NCBI RefSeq assembly: GCF_001315015.1
Contig: NZ_CP012914.1
Coordinates: 744,001-808,000, forward strand
DNA: 64,000 nt
DNA from: Azospirillum brasilense
GTDB lineage: Bacteria; Pseudomonadota; Alphaproteobacteria; Azospirillales; Azospirillaceae
Reading direction: 5' to 3'
This document shows, piece after piece, positions 28,594-37,005 of the stretch. A program made the position numbers and the translations under genes. The notes under the pieces are model-generated. The model ran no database searches, was not told the origin of the DNA, and saw nothing but the letters and a program-made list of their open reading frames with translations. Within the stretch, counting starts at the first letter, position 1. Each line of letters begins with the position of its first letter.

Positions 28594-29519
28594 GATTCAT
28601 CCTCTGCCTGTTTCTGCTTCTGTCCGCCATGCCCGGCTGGGCCGCCGGCCCGCTGACTTACAATCTGAAGCCCGTCGCCATCGCGCCTGACACCTGGGTC
28701 TTCGAGGGCACGCGGGAGCATTTCACCCGAACCAACGGCGGCAACATCCTCAACCCCGGCTTCGTCGTGACCGACGACGGGGTGATCGTGATCCAGACCG
28801 GCCCGTCGCGCCGCTTCGGCGAGGAGATGCGCGCGGCCATCGCCACGGTCACCGACAAGCCGATCCGCAAGGTCTTCGTCAGCAACCTGCACCCCGACTA
28901 CTGGCTGGGCAACCGCGCCTTCGCCGACGTTCCAATCGCCGCACTCCCCGGCACCATCGAGGGCATCAAGACCGAGGGGCAAGGGATGACCGAGAACATG
29001 TACCGCCTCGTCGGCGACTGGATGCGCGGCACCGAGCCGCTGGTCCCGACCGAGACGGTCTACGGTTCCACCGTCGTCTTCGGCGCGCACCGGCTGCGGC
29101 TGATCCCGCTGGAGGGCCACACCGCCGCCGACCTCGCCATCCTGGATGAGACGACGGGCGTGCTGTTCGCCGGCGGAGTCGTCTTCTCCGACCGGACGCC
29201 GACGACGCCCCACGCCGACATCGGCCAATGGCTGGCGGCGCTGGATGCCCTTGACGCGCTGGACGTGACGGTTCTGGTGCCCAACCACGGGCGCATCCGC
29301 ACCGACATGGCGGCCATCGCCCAGACTCGCGACTGGCTGAGCTGGCTGGACCGCACGCTGCGCGAGCGGGCGGAGGCCGGGGCCGATATGGCCGAACTGC
29401 TCGACGCGCCGATCCCCGAGCGCTTCGCCGGGATGGGCGTGCTGCGCGAGGAGTACCGGCGCTCCGTCTCGCATCTCTGGCCGCGGATCGAGAAGGCCGT
29501 GTTGCCACGGGTGAATTGA
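28590..29519 (+). CDS. Quinoprotein relay system metallo-beta-lactamase-fold hydrolase
   Basis: 309 aa, periplasmic (signal peptide [16 protein letters not shown]). The MBL fold is clear ([41 protein letters not shown]). The canonical H-x-H-x-D-H metal motif reads N99-L-H101-P-D103-Y104, so two of three ligands of the first zinc site are changed. The later His residues (GHTAAD and PNHG) are kept. This pattern belongs to the SoxH-related family beside quinoprotein dehydrogenases. Activity is unknown and may be altered by the changed site. ATGA overlap with the SoxYZ-like gene. Confidence 0.9.
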   Translation: MRFILCLFLLLSAMPGWAAGPLTYNLKPVAIAPDTWVFEGTREHFTRTNGGNILNPGFVVTDDGVIVIQTGPSRRFGEEMRAAIATVTDKPIRKVFVSNLHPDYWLGNRAFADVPIAALPGTIEGIKTEGQGMTENMYRLVGDWMRGTEPLVPTETVYGSTVVFGAHRLRLIPLEGHTAADLAILDETTGVLFAGGVVFSDRTPTTPHADIGQWLAALDALDALDVTVLVPNHGRIRTDMAAIAQTRDWLSWLDRTLRERAEAGADMAELLDAPIPERFAGMGVLREEYRRSVSHLWPRIEKAVLPRVN

Positions 29520-29568
29520 AGCCGTTCGTAATGAAACGGTTCCCGTCGTCCAGCAGAACGCTCCCCCC

Positions 29569-29580
29569 ATTCGACTATTT
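29569..29580 (+). promoter_or_regulatory. Locus element 6 (ATTCGACTATTT)
   Basis: Variant copy in the 272-bp gap before the dehydrogenase gene, 212-223 bp from its ATG. A 12-bp palindrome follows 10 bp later. Confidence 0.4.
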
Positions 29581-29589
29581 GCCAATGGA

Positions 29590-29601
29590 CCCCAATTGGG
29601 G
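29590..29601. promoter_or_regulatory. Palindrome CCCCAATTGGGG upstream of the dehydrogenase
   Basis: Perfect 12-bp inverted repeat just after element 6. A half site (AATTGGGG) recurs upstream of the response-regulator gene at about 31672. Possible operator. Confidence 0.4.
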
Positions 29602-29791
29602 CGCCGGTAAACTGCTTTATTGTCAGAAGGATAGGGGCTTCGCGATGCCGCGGCGCCCCTGCGTCGAACCCCTGATTGTTCTGAAAAGAAGCCGAGGCGG
29701 GTGGACGAGGCAGACGGATTCCGCCAATTCGTCTGCGAATGATCTCTGCCCGCGCCTCCGGCTGTCCATTCCCCTGGGAGGTATCCGCACC

Positions 29792-31543
29792 ATGAAGCGT
29801 CTCTTCCGCACCTGCCTGCTTGCGAGCGCCATGGCCGCCGGCCTTGGCCTGAGCGGCCCCGCATTGGCAGCCGATGGGCCGAGCAACGACGACCTGCTGA
29901 ACGACGCCAAGTCGACGGGCGACGTCCTGACCTACGGCATGGGTCCTCAGGCGCAGCGCTTCAGCCCGCTCGACAAGCTGAACCCGGACACCGTCAAGGG
30001 GCTGGTGCCGGTGTGGTCCTTCTCCTTCGGCGGCGAGAAGCAGCGCGGGCAGGAGTCGCAGCCGATCATCCATGACGGCACGATCTACGTCACCGGCTCC
30101 TACTCGCGTCTCTACGCGGTGGACGTGAAGACCGGGCAGAAGAAGTGGCAGTACGACCACCGCCTGCCCGAAGGCATCATGCCCTGCTGCGACGTGGTGA
30201 ACCGTGGCGCCGCGCTTTACAAGGACAAGATCTACTTCGCGACGCTGGACGCCCGTCTGGTCGCGCTCAACAAGGACACCGGAAAGGTCGTCTGGTCGAA
30301 GAAGATCGAGGACTACAAGGCCGGCTATTCGGCGACCGCCGCCCCGCTGATCGTCGACGGCAAGGTCATCACCGGCAATTCCGGCGGCGAGTTCGGCATC
30401 ATCGGCATGGTCGAGGCGCGCGACGCCGAGACGGGCGAGCTGGTCTGGCAGCGCCCGACCATCGAGGGCAACATGGGCACCCTCAATGGCAAGGAATCGA
30501 CCATGACCGGCGTGATGAACGCGAGCTGGTCAGGCGATCTCTACAAGACCGGCGGCGGCGCCACCTGGCTGGGCGGCACCTACGACCCGGAAACCAAGAC
30601 GCTGTTCTTCGGCACCGGCAACCCGGCGCCCTGGAACTCGCACCTGCGTCCGGGCGACAACCTCTACACCTCCTCGACGCTGGCCATCGACCCGGCCAAC
30701 GGCGACATCAAGTGGCACTATCAGACCACGCCGCACGACGGCTGGGACTTCGACGGCGTGAACGAGCTGGTGTCCTTCGACCTGAAGAAGGACGGCCAGA
30801 CCATCAAGGCCGGCGCCAAGGCCGACCGCAACGGCTTCTTCTACGTGCTCGACCGCACCAACGGGAAGCTGCTCAGCGCCTCGCCCTTCGTCACCAAGAT
30901 CACCTGGGCCAAGGAGATCGACGTGAAGACCGGGCGGCCGGTCTACAACGACGACAACCGTCCGGGCACTCCGGTCGGTGCGGAGAAGGGCACGTCGGTC
31001 TTTGCCGCCCCGGCCTTCCTCGGCGCCAAGAACTGGATGCCGATGGCCTACAGCCCGGCGACCGAGCTGTTCTACGTCCCGGCCAACGAGTGGGGCATGG
31101 ACATCTGGAACGAGCCGATCACCTACAAGAAGGGTGCCGCCTATCTGGGCGCGGGCTTCACCATCAAGCCGCTGTACGACGACTACATCGGCGCGCTGCG
31201 CGCCATCGACCCGAAGACCGGCAAGATCGTCTGGGAATACAAGAACCCGGCGCCGCTGTGGGGCGGCGTGCTGACCACCGGCGGCAACCTCGTCTTCACC
31301 GGCACGCCGGAAGGCTACCTGAAGGCGTTCGACGCGAAGTCCGGCAAGGAGGTCTGGAAGTTCAACACCGGCTCCGGCGTCGTCGGCTCCCCGGTCACCT
31401 GGGAGCAGGACGGCGAGCAGTATGTGGCGGTGGTCTCCGGCTGGGGCGGTGCGGTGCCGCTGTGGGGCGGCGACGTGGCCAAGCTGGTCAAGGACATCAA
31501 CCAGGGCGGCTCGCTCTGGGTCTTCAAGCTGCCGAAGGCCTGA
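29792..31543 (+). CDS. PQQ-dependent alcohol dehydrogenase with lanthanide-type active site
   Basis: 583 aa periplasmic quinoprotein; oxidises ethanol and other primary alcohols to aldehydes and passes electrons to cytochrome c. Signal peptide to ALAAD (about 27). Eight-bladed propeller. The vicinal disulfide C132-C133 (MPCCDVV) that stacks on PQQ is present. Catalytic Asp is D319 in [12 protein letters not shown]. The residue two further on is D321, the extra aspartate known to bind lanthanides in XoxF, ExaF and PedH; it is Ala or Ser in the Ca2+ enzymes. I therefore place it in the ExaF/PedH branch. There is no haem domain. A terminator follows. Confidence 0.94.
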   Translation: MKRLFRTCLLASAMAAGLGLSGPALAADGPSNDDLLNDAKSTGDVLTYGMGPQAQRFSPLDKLNPDTVKGLVPVWSFSFGGEKQRGQESQPIIHDGTIYVTGSYSRLYAVDVKTGQKKWQYDHRLPEGIMPCCDVVNRGAALYKDKIYFATLDARLVALNKDTGKVVWSKKIEDYKAGYSATAAPLIVDGKVITGNSGGEFGIIGMVEARDAETGELVWQRPTIEGNMGTLNGKESTMTGVMNASWSGDLYKTGGGATWLGGTYDPETKTLFFGTGNPAPWNSHLRPGDNLYTSSTLAIDPANGDIKWHYQTTPHDGWDFDGVNELVSFDLKKDGQTIKAGAKADRNGFFYVLDRTNGKLLSASPFVTKITWAKEIDVKTGRPVYNDDNRPGTPVGAEKGTSVFAAPAFLGAKNWMPMAYSPATELFYVPANEWGMDIWNEPITYKKGAAYLGAGFTIKPLYDDYIGALRAIDPKTGKIVWEYKNPAPLWGGVLTTGGNLVFTGTPEGYLKAFDAKSGKEVWKFNTGSGVVGSPVTWEQDGEQYVAVVSGWGGAVPLWGGDVAKLVKDINQGGSLWVFKLPKA

Positions 31544-31578
31544 CGGGGAAACCCCGTGCCGTGACCGGACCAGGAAAG

Positions 31579-31610
31579 GGCGGCCCGAAGGGTTTGGGCC
31601 GTCTTTTCTT
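31579..31610 (+). terminator. Rho-independent terminator after the alcohol dehydrogenase
   Basis: GGCGGCCC-loop-GGGCCGTC (one G-U pair) followed by TTTTCTT, 36 bp after the stop. Confidence 0.8.
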
Positions 31611-31627
31611 GCGAATCGCTTGCAACA

Positions 31628-31651
31628 GGATTTGGAACGGGATTTGGAACG
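31628..31651 (+). repeat. Two tandem 12-bp repeats (GGATTTGGAACG) before the regulator gene
   Basis: Exact direct repeats at 31628-31639 and 31640-31651, with a decayed third copy (GGAATTGCC) after them. They sit 120-140 bp before the response-regulator start and may be operator sites. Confidence 0.5.
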
Positions 31652-31753
31652 GAATTGCCTACGATTGGCTGAATTGGGGAATACCCGTTCCAGTCCTTGC
31701 GCATTCTTGAACGGTCCGGCATGATCGCCATCGGAAACGCCCCGAAACAATGA

Positions 31754-31768
31754 GCGTGGAAACCACGC
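31754..31768 (+). promoter_or_regulatory. Start-site hairpin and 7-codon leader ORF before the regulator
   Basis: Perfect GCGTGG-AAA-CCACGC hairpin ending one base before the regulator ATG. A tiny frame ATG...TGA (31750-31773, seven codons) runs through it and overlaps the regulator start by ATGA. No clear Shine-Dalgarno exists otherwise, so regulator translation may depend on the leader ORF opening the hairpin. Confidence 0.4.
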
Positions 31769-31769
31769 C

Positions 31770-32435
31770 ATGAGCCGAATTCTGATTGCGGACGATCATC
31801 CGCTGGTGCGCGACGCCCTGCGCAGCGCCGTCCTCTACTCCTGCCAGGCGCAGGAGATCCACGAGGCCGGTTGCCTGGACGAAACCATCTCCATCCTCGA
31901 CTCCATGCACGGCGGCAAGGGGGAGCCGGACCTCGTCCTGCTCGACCTCAACATGCCGGGCATGAACGGACTGACCGGGCTGATCGCCCTGCGCCGCCGC
32001 TTCCCGGCCATCCCCGTCGCCGTCGTCTCGGCGCACGAGGACCGCAAGGTGATGCTGGAGGCGGTGCGTTGCGGCGCCGCCGGCTTCATCCCGAAATCGA
32101 CGCCGCGGGACGCCATCGCCGGCGCGCTGCGCCAGATCCTGGCCGGGGAGGTCTACCTGCCCGCCTCGGTCGAGGAGGGCGCCGCGGCGGAGGACGAGGA
32201 GACGGCGGAGATCGCCCGCCGCCTGTCCACCCTGACGGCGCAGCAGCTCCGCGTGCTGGAGATGCTGGGCACCGGCAAGCTGAACAAGGAAATCGCCTAT
32301 GAGCTGAGCATCACGGAAACCACCGTGAAGGCCCACGTCTCGGCGATCCTGCAAAAACTGAAGGTCTACAGCCGCACCCAGGCCGTGGTCTTCGCCAACC
32401 GCCTGCAACTGGAAAAGGCCCGCTTCGGCATCTGA
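31770..32435 (+). CDS. NarL/LuxR-type response regulator (ErbR/ExaE-like)
   Basis: 221 aa. Receiver (1-120) with the DD pair (ADDHP), phospho-Asp59 (LLDLNMPGMNGL) and Lys109 (IPKS). A LuxR-type HTH spans about 150-215 (LTAQQLRVLEMLGTGKLNKE, then TETTVKAHVSAIL). Regulators of this type (ExaE, ErbR/AgmR, PedR) control quinoprotein ethanol oxidation in pseudomonads. It is the only complete DNA-binding response regulator in the locus. It is therefore the best candidate to bind the 12-bp elements, with the ErcS'-type kinase as a possible partner. Single-gene transcript. Confidence 0.92.
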   Translation: MSRILIADDHPLVRDALRSAVLYSCQAQEIHEAGCLDETISILDSMHGGKGEPDLVLLDLNMPGMNGLTGLIALRRRFPAIPVAVVSAHEDRKVMLEAVRCGAAGFIPKSTPRDAIAGALRQILAGEVYLPASVEEGAAAEDEETAEIARRLSTLTAQQLRVLEMLGTGKLNKEIAYELSITETTVKAHVSAILQKLKVYSRTQAVVFANRLQLEKARFGI

Positions 32436-32452
32436 GCCGGCGGGCCGTTCCT

Positions 32453-32899
32453 TCAGCGGTTCCGCATCCGCCGCGCGTCCGCGGCGGCGCGCGCCGCCTC
32501 CTGCCCCGGATCGCCCCGCCCGAAGCCGAGCGGCACCGGGCCGTCGAGCCAGCCGAAGCCGTCCAGGCTGTGGCCGTCGAACTCCGCCCAATCCGACCAG
32601 TCCTTGTCCTTGCTGCGCCGCTTCGCCTCCGCCTTGCGCGTGGCGCGCCGGGCCTCCAGGCCGGGGTCCCGCCGCCCGAGTTGTTCGTCGCGCGTCGTCC
32701 GTTCGATGATGACGATGGAAGAGCCGGTGGCTGAATCGCCGATGATCGCCAGATCGCGCGACCGGTCGGCGTGGTTGGGACCGGGACCGTGCTGGTCGAG
32801 GATTACGATCTCCCCGGCGCGCGCCGCGCCGGACAGGAGCGTCAGGCCGGCGCCCAGCAGAAGCAGGGGCCTGAACAGGGGCAGCAACAGGGTGCGCAT
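32453..32899 (-). CDS. Secreted hypothetical protein
   Basis: 148 aa with a clear signal peptide (RPLLLLGAGLTLLSGAARAG). The mature part starts with a strand (EIVILDQHGPGP) and continues as a basic/charged stretch rich in Arg, Asp and Lys. I recognise no family. It converges on the response-regulator gene with 17 bp between stops. Confidence 0.65.
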   Translation of the reverse strand: MRTLLLPLFRPLLLLGAGLTLLSGAARAGEIVILDQHGPGPNHADRSRDLAIIGDSATGSSIVIIERTTRDEQLGRRDPGLEARRATRKAEAKRRSKDKDWSDWAEFDGHSLDGFGWLDGPVPLGFGRGDPGQEAARAAADARRMRNR

Positions 32900-32989
32900 C
32901 GTCGTCTCCGCCGGTTTCGTCGCAGCGGGACAGACTGCGCCCGGCGGCCGGCGGCGGGTGTGAGCCGCTTCACAGTTTCGGCGAAAGAG

Positions 32990-33700
32990 TCAGGCCAGCA
33001 GCCGGAAAGCCGGATCGGGCCGGGTCAGCAGGTCCGCCCGCACGCGCTCGACCAGCGCGTCGTCGCGCAAGGCGCGCGGCGTTTCCAGCGGCACCTCCGC
33101 CGCCACCCGCGTCGGACCGGGGGCCATCACCAGGATGCGGTCGGCCAGTTGGATCGCCTCGCGCAGATTGTGGGTGACGAACAGCACCGTGGCCGGGGAC
33201 CGCTCCAGCATCGTCGTGAGGAGGGCGCGCATCCGCTGCGCCGTCGGCTCGTCCAGCGAGACGAAGGGCTCGTCCATCAGCAGCAGGCCCGGTTCGACCG
33301 CGAAGGCGCGGGCCAGGGCCACCCGCCGCGCCATGCCGCCGGACAGGCGGGCCGGGTACTCGTCGGCCACCGCCTCCAGCCCCATGGCGGCCAGCCAGCG
33401 TTCCGCCGTGCCGTCGCTCCGCCGCGCCTTGGGCAGCACCAGCGCCACATTCTGCCGCACCGTGCGCCAGGGCAGCAGGCGGGGCGTCTGGAACACGCAG
33501 CCAAGCACCGGCTCAGGCCCGCCGAAGTCGAGCGTTCCATCGAAATCACGGTCCAGCCCGGCGGCGATGGTCAGAGCGGTCGTTTTGCCGCAGCCGGACG
33601 GACCGACCAGCGCCAGGAATTCGCCCGGCGCGGCCGTCAGCGACAGGCCACGGATGACCTCCCGCCCGGCGAAGCGCTTGGAGCGGATATCAAGCCTCAG
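32990..33700 (-). CDS. ABC transporter ATPase (TauB/SsuB type)
   Basis: 236 aa if begun at a CTG codon at 33700 (RLDIRSKRFAGREVIRGLSL). No ATG, GTG or TTG occurs in frame between there and a start at 33814, which would overlap the permease by 125 bp. Walker A GPSGCGKTT, signature LSGGMARRVALARAF, Walker B LLLMDEPF and switch His (FVTHNLRE). Third gene of a minus-strand importer operon (binding protein, permease, ATPase). The substrate is unknown; taurine, alkanesulfonate or nitrate-type compounds are usual for the class. Confidence 0.88.
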   Translation of the reverse strand: MRLDIRSKRFAGREVIRGLSLTAAPGEFLALVGPSGCGKTTALTIAAGLDRDFDGTLDFGGPEPVLGCVFQTPRLLPWRTVRQNVALVLPKARRSDGTAERWLAAMGLEAVADEYPARLSGGMARRVALARAFAVEPGLLLMDEPFVSLDEPTAQRMRALLTTMLERSPATVLFVTHNLREAIQLADRILVMAPGPTRVAAEVPLETPRALRDDALVERVRADLLTRPDPAFRLLA

Positions 33701-34448
33701 CGCGCACCGGCCGCCAGCGGGTGAGCCGCTGCTCGACGGGTTGCAGGACGCAGAGCTCGAGAAGTTGGACGACGGCCACGAAGGCGACGGTGTACGCAAG
33801 AATGCCGGCCACATCGAACATCTGGAAAAAGAGGTGGATCTGGAATCCCACCCCGTCGCTGCGGCCCAGAAGCTCGACCACCAGCACGATCTTCCAGATC
33901 AGCGCAAGGCCGGACCGCGCCGCCGCGGCGAAGTAGGGGGTGAGCTGGGGCAGCAGCACATGGCGCAGCACGTCCGACCGCGCCATGCGGAAGGTCCGCG
34001 CCATCTCGACATACTGCTCGTCGATGGCGCGCGTCCCCTCGCGCAGGACGACCACGACGTTGGGGATCTTGTTGACGGCGACCGCGCCGACCGCCGCCGC
34101 CTCGGTCAGGCCGAACCAGACATAGGCGAGCACGATCACGACCAGCGCCGGGATGTTGAGGAACACGGTCAGCCACAGTCCGAACAGCCGGTCGGCGGTG
34201 GCCGAGCGGCCGAGCAGGATGCCCAGCGCCGAGCCGATGGACATGGCGATGACGAAGGCCGCGGCCATGCGCGCCAGCGTGATCCCCAGATGATAGAACA
34301 ACGCGCCGTCCGCCGCCTCGCGGACCAGCACGGACAGCACGGCGGCGGGGCCGGGCAGGCTGCGGCTGGCCGCCAACTCCGCGGCGACGGCCCACAGCCC
34401 GACCAGCAGAGCCAGCGACAGGACCGGGGCCAGCCGCCGCCACCGCAT
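33690..34448 (-). CDS. ABC transporter permease (TauC/SsuC type)
   Basis: 252 aa from the ATG at 34448, overlapping the binding-protein stop by one base (TGATG). About six spans. The EAA loop that contacts the ATPase reads QYVEMARTFRMARSDVLRHV, followed by LLPQLTPYFAAAARSGLALIW. The permease stop lies just inside the ATPase frame, so the operon is tightly coupled. Confidence 0.92.
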   Translation of the reverse strand: MRWRRLAPVLSLALLVGLWAVAAELAASRSLPGPAAVLSVLVREAADGALFYHLGITLARMAAAFVIAMSIGSALGILLGRSATADRLFGLWLTVFLNIPALVVIVLAYVWFGLTEAAAVGAVAVNKIPNVVVVLREGTRAIDEQYVEMARTFRMARSDVLRHVLLPQLTPYFAAAARSGLALIWKIVLVVELLGRSDGVGFQIHLFFQMFDVAGILAYTVAFVAVVQLLELCVLQPVEQRLTRWRPVRAEA

Positions 34449-35434
34449 CAGAAATGGACCCCCGGCCAGAAGGTGCCGTCCGGCAGGGCCATGGCGGTGC
34501 CCACCAGCTCCCGCCCGCCGAGCTTGGCCATCAGCCCGTAGAGTTTGGCCGCGGCCTCCCGCTCCTCCTCCGTCCAGCGGTTCGGGATGCCGGCGCGGAA
34601 CTGGTCGCGCAGCGCCGCCCAGGTGGCCTCGTCCTCCGCCGTCATCAGCGGGCGCAGCCGGTCCCACTCCGCGTCCGATTGCGCCATGATCGCCTTGGCC
34701 TTGCGCGAGGCGGCGACGAAGGCGTCGAGCGCCGCCGGGTTGGCCTTGGCCCAGCCCTCATGGAAGACGAAGCCGACCGCCGGCACCTGGGCCGACAGGC
34801 CGAGGTCCCGCATCATCCCGTCCACCCCGATGACCGTCCGCATCCCCGCCGCCTGGAGACGGGCGGCGTAGGGCCAGAAATTCAGCACCGCGTCCAGCTC
34901 CCCCGTCGCGGCCTTCTGGTTCAGCAGGGGCGGGGCGACGAAGACCGGCGTCGCCGCGGCGTCGAGGTCGAGCGCGTAGCGGTCGCGGGCCAACGCCTTC
35001 AGCAGCAGCCAGCTCTTGTCGATGGGGGTTCCGGCGACGCCGATGCGCCGGCCCTTCAGGTCGGCGACCGAGGCGATGGGAGAGGCCGCCGGCACCATCA
35101 GCGCGCCGACCGCCGCGGAATGGGGAATGAAGGTCAGGTCGGCCCCCGCCGCGCGTTGGCGGGCCACCCACAGCCAATCGCTGGCGATCATGTCCACCGC
35201 CCCGCCCTGCAGGGCGATCTGGGCGGCTTGGCCGCTCGCCAGATCCATCTGCTTCAGCTCGAAGCCGGCGGCCTCGTCCAGCCGGTGGTGGCGGATGACG
35301 TCCAGCTCCCAGCTGACCGTGCCGAATTTCAGCACCCCGATGGTCACCGTGGGCCGGTCCGCCGCATGCGTCACGGAGGCGACGCAGACCAGCGCCAGGA
35401 CCAGAAACAGCCGGACGAGGGACATCAGGCGCAT
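34448..35434 (-). CDS. ABC transporter substrate-binding protein (NitT/TauT type)
   Basis: 328 aa from the ATG at 35434. Signal peptide (VRLFLVLALVCVASVTHA), then TVTIGVLKFGTVSWELDVI and the family pattern DLKGRRIGVAGTPIDKSWLL. The Trp/Tyr-rich pocket residues of sulfonate proteins are not obvious. It is unlike the two other binding proteins of the locus. Its place between the regulator and the Cys/Trp-motif gene suggests a link to alcohol metabolism or cofactor-metal supply, but this is inference. No locus element is seen in front of it. Confidence 0.9.
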   Translation of the reverse strand: MRLMSLVRLFLVLALVCVASVTHAADRPTVTIGVLKFGTVSWELDVIRHHRLDEAAGFELKQMDLASGQAAQIALQGGAVDMIASDWLWVARQRAAGADLTFIPHSAAVGALMVPAASPIASVADLKGRRIGVAGTPIDKSWLLLKALARDRYALDLDAAATPVFVAPPLLNQKAATGELDAVLNFWPYAARLQAAGMRTVIGVDGMMRDLGLSAQVPAVGFVFHEGWAKANPAALDAFVAASRKAKAIMAQSDAEWDRLRPLMTAEDEATWAALRDQFRAGIPNRWTEEEREAAAKLYGLMAKLGGRELVGTAMALPDGTFWPGVHF

Positions 35435-35569
35435 GGCACCGCCCCTTGCGTCAAAAATTGCATATGTACGGAGGCTGGGGCGCGTCATGGTTGCGCGGTG
35501 GACAGGGCGGCGGATTGGCCACCGCCCGTGTCCCATCACCCCATGTCCAATCACAAGGAGGCGTCGAGG

Positions 35570-35644
35570 ATGGAAAAGATCCTCACTCTCCTGATCCTGC
35601 TGCTTCGGGTGATCAAGGGCATCCTTGATCTCCTGAACCGCTAA
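35570..35644 (+). CDS. 24-residue hydrophobic peptide
   Basis: 24 aa, an amphipathic Leu/Ile-rich helix with basic and acidic residues spaced every three to four positions (MEKILTLLILLL, then RVIKGILDLLNR). Strong AAGGAGG site eight bases before the ATG. A hairpin of 12 bp follows the stop. It resembles membrane-active toxin peptides of type I systems (TisB-like) in size and pattern only. It lies in the divergent gap between the importer operon and the Cys/Trp-motif gene. Start and strong ribosome site are visible; expression and function are not known. Confidence 0.55.
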   Translation: MEKILTLLILLLRVIKGILDLLNR

Positions 35645-35654
35645 GGATCGGGCC

Positions 35655-35686
35655 GGGAGGCAGGGGTCTAGCCACCCTTGTCTCCC
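35655..35686 (+). terminator. 12-bp hairpin after the small peptide gene
   Basis: GGGAGGCAGGGG-tctagcca-CCCTTGTCTCCC with two G-U pairs. No U-run follows, so termination is uncertain; RNA protection is equally likely. Confidence 0.4.
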
Positions 35687-35812
35687 TAGCCTGATGATGA
35701 TGCGTCCTGCGGTCGTTTGCAAGGCAGGCCTCTGCGGTGCGGTGGCGCAGCGGAACGCGGGAATTCCACGATGGCGAACAATGAGCTTAGGCCCCGCCCA
35801 CCGGTCCCCGGT

Positions 35813-35824
35813 ATTCGACTATCG
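35813..35824 (+). promoter_or_regulatory. Locus element 7 (ATTCGACTATCG)
   Basis: Variant copy 39-50 bp before the ATG of the Cys/Trp-motif gene. Confidence 0.4.
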
Positions 35825-35862
35825 GGCAACTTGACCCTGTCGGGCACGGGGGGATTTCGTGG

Positions 35863-36450
35863 ATGCCGCAGAACAATCGGGGAGGGAAGGTGGTGCGCGC
35901 AGGATGGCTGGGCGCCGCCGGGCTGGCGCTGTTGCTGGCCGGGCCGGCGGGAGACGTCGCGGCAGACATGGTTCCGGTGCCCGATGGCTACCGGATGGCC
36001 GAATACCGGTCGCCCACCCCGGCGTCGTTGCCCGGGGCCGAGACGGTGGACACGGTGCGGGCCCGCGCTCTGGTGGAGTCGGGTGCGGCCCTTCCCATCA
36101 ACGTGATGAAGCTGGACCGCAGCACGCTGCCCGGCGGTCCCTGGCTGGTTCCGAAGCCCTTTCCGCAGATCCCCGGCAGCGTCTGGCTGCCCAACGTCGG
36201 GCTCGGCGCGCTGACGCCGGAGCTGGACGGCTATTTCCGGTCCAACCTGGAGCGGCTGACCGGCGGCGACCGCGGGCGCGGCCTGCTGTTCTACTGTCTG
36301 GCGGATTGCTGGATGTCGTGGAACGCGGGCAAGCGCGCCCTGGAGATGGGCTACCGCCGCGTCCACTGGTACCGCGACGGGGCGGACGGCTGGGCCGAGG
36401 CCGGCCTGCCGACCGAGAACGGGAAGCCGGTTGCGGTCGCCGCACCGTAA
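35863..36450 (+). CDS. PQQ-catabolism-associated Cys/Trp-motif (rhodanese-like) protein
   Basis: 195 aa from the ATG; a GTG at 35893 with a GGGAGGGAAG site would give a cleaner signal peptide (RAGWLGAAGLALLLAGPAG) and may be the true start. The mature domain is rhodanese-like, with YRMAEYRSPTPASLPGA, SVWLPNVGLGAL and the motif YCLADCWMSWNAGKRALEMG, where two Cys flank three residues before Trp (about 146-151). Proteins of this family accompany PQQ alcohol dehydrogenase loci and are thought to be redox or sulfur-transfer factors. Periplasmic; single gene with a locus element 39 bp upstream. Confidence 0.92.
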   Translation: MPQNNRGGKVVRAGWLGAAGLALLLAGPAGDVAADMVPVPDGYRMAEYRSPTPASLPGAETVDTVRARALVESGAALPINVMKLDRSTLPGGPWLVPKPFPQIPGSVWLPNVGLGALTPELDGYFRSNLERLTGGDRGRGLLFYCLADCWMSWNAGKRALEMGYRRVHWYRDGADGWAEAGLPTENGKPVAVAAP

Positions 36451-36465
36451 CCGGCCTTTCGATGC

Positions 36466-36858
36466 TTACTGCTTCAGCGACTTCAGGAAGGCGATCAGAT
36501 AGTCCTGCTCCGCCGGGTCGGTGATGGCGACGTGCCGCATGCGGGTGCCGGGCACGAAGTTGTCGTTGCCGGCGATCCAGTGGCGCAGGTTGTCCTCGGT
36601 CCAGGTGATGTTGGACGTCTTCAGCGCGTTGGAATAGTCGAAGCGCGGGATCGAGCCGGCCTTGCGCCCGACGACGTTGTACAGGCTCGGGCCGAAGGCG
36701 TTCTTACTGGAATCCAGCGAATGGCAGGCCGCGCACTGATGAAAGACCTGCTTGCCGGCGGCCTCCTCGGCCGTCTTGGGCTCGGGTCCGCTTTCGGCGT
36801 TGGCCGTCCCGGCGGCAAGCAGAAGGGCGGCGACGATGACGAATCTGGAAACGGTCAT
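36466..36858 (-). CDS. Class I cytochrome c (right border of the quinoprotein locus)
   Basis: 130 aa from the ATG at 36858. Signal peptide (VIVAALLLAAGTANA), haem site CAACH (42-46), GPSLYNVVGRKAGSI and a Met ligand in GTRMRHV (107). Built like the left border cytochrome (same GRKAGS/T-Y/F-NAL pattern), suggesting ancient duplication. It ends 16 bp from the Cys/Trp-motif gene, which it faces. Locus element 8 lies 90-101 bp upstream, inverted. Confidence 0.93.
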   Translation of the reverse strand: MTVSRFVIVAALLLAAGTANAESGPEPKTAEEAAGKQVFHQCAACHSLDSSKNAFGPSLYNVVGRKAGSIPRFDYSNALKTSNITWTEDNLRHWIAGNDNFVPGTRMRHVAITDPAEQDYLIAFLKSLKQ

Positions 36859-36947
36859 GTGAGATGGCTCCCCAGCCAGAAATCCGCGGCGCCGGTCGCG
36901 GCGGCGGTCGATGCCGCACATTTTAGGTGGCTGGGTCGGGCGGCCGA

Positions 36948-36959
36948 ATTGGACTTTGG
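36948..36959 (+). promoter_or_regulatory. Locus element 8 (ATTGGACTTTGG)
   Basis: Plus-strand copy in the gap between the right border cytochrome and the cupin gene. Distance and orientation match element 1 at the left border. Confidence 0.6.
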
Positions 36960-37005
36960 AACAAGCCCGCACAGGCAATGAGGTTTTGGGGCTGGTCCTC
37001 TTGCC

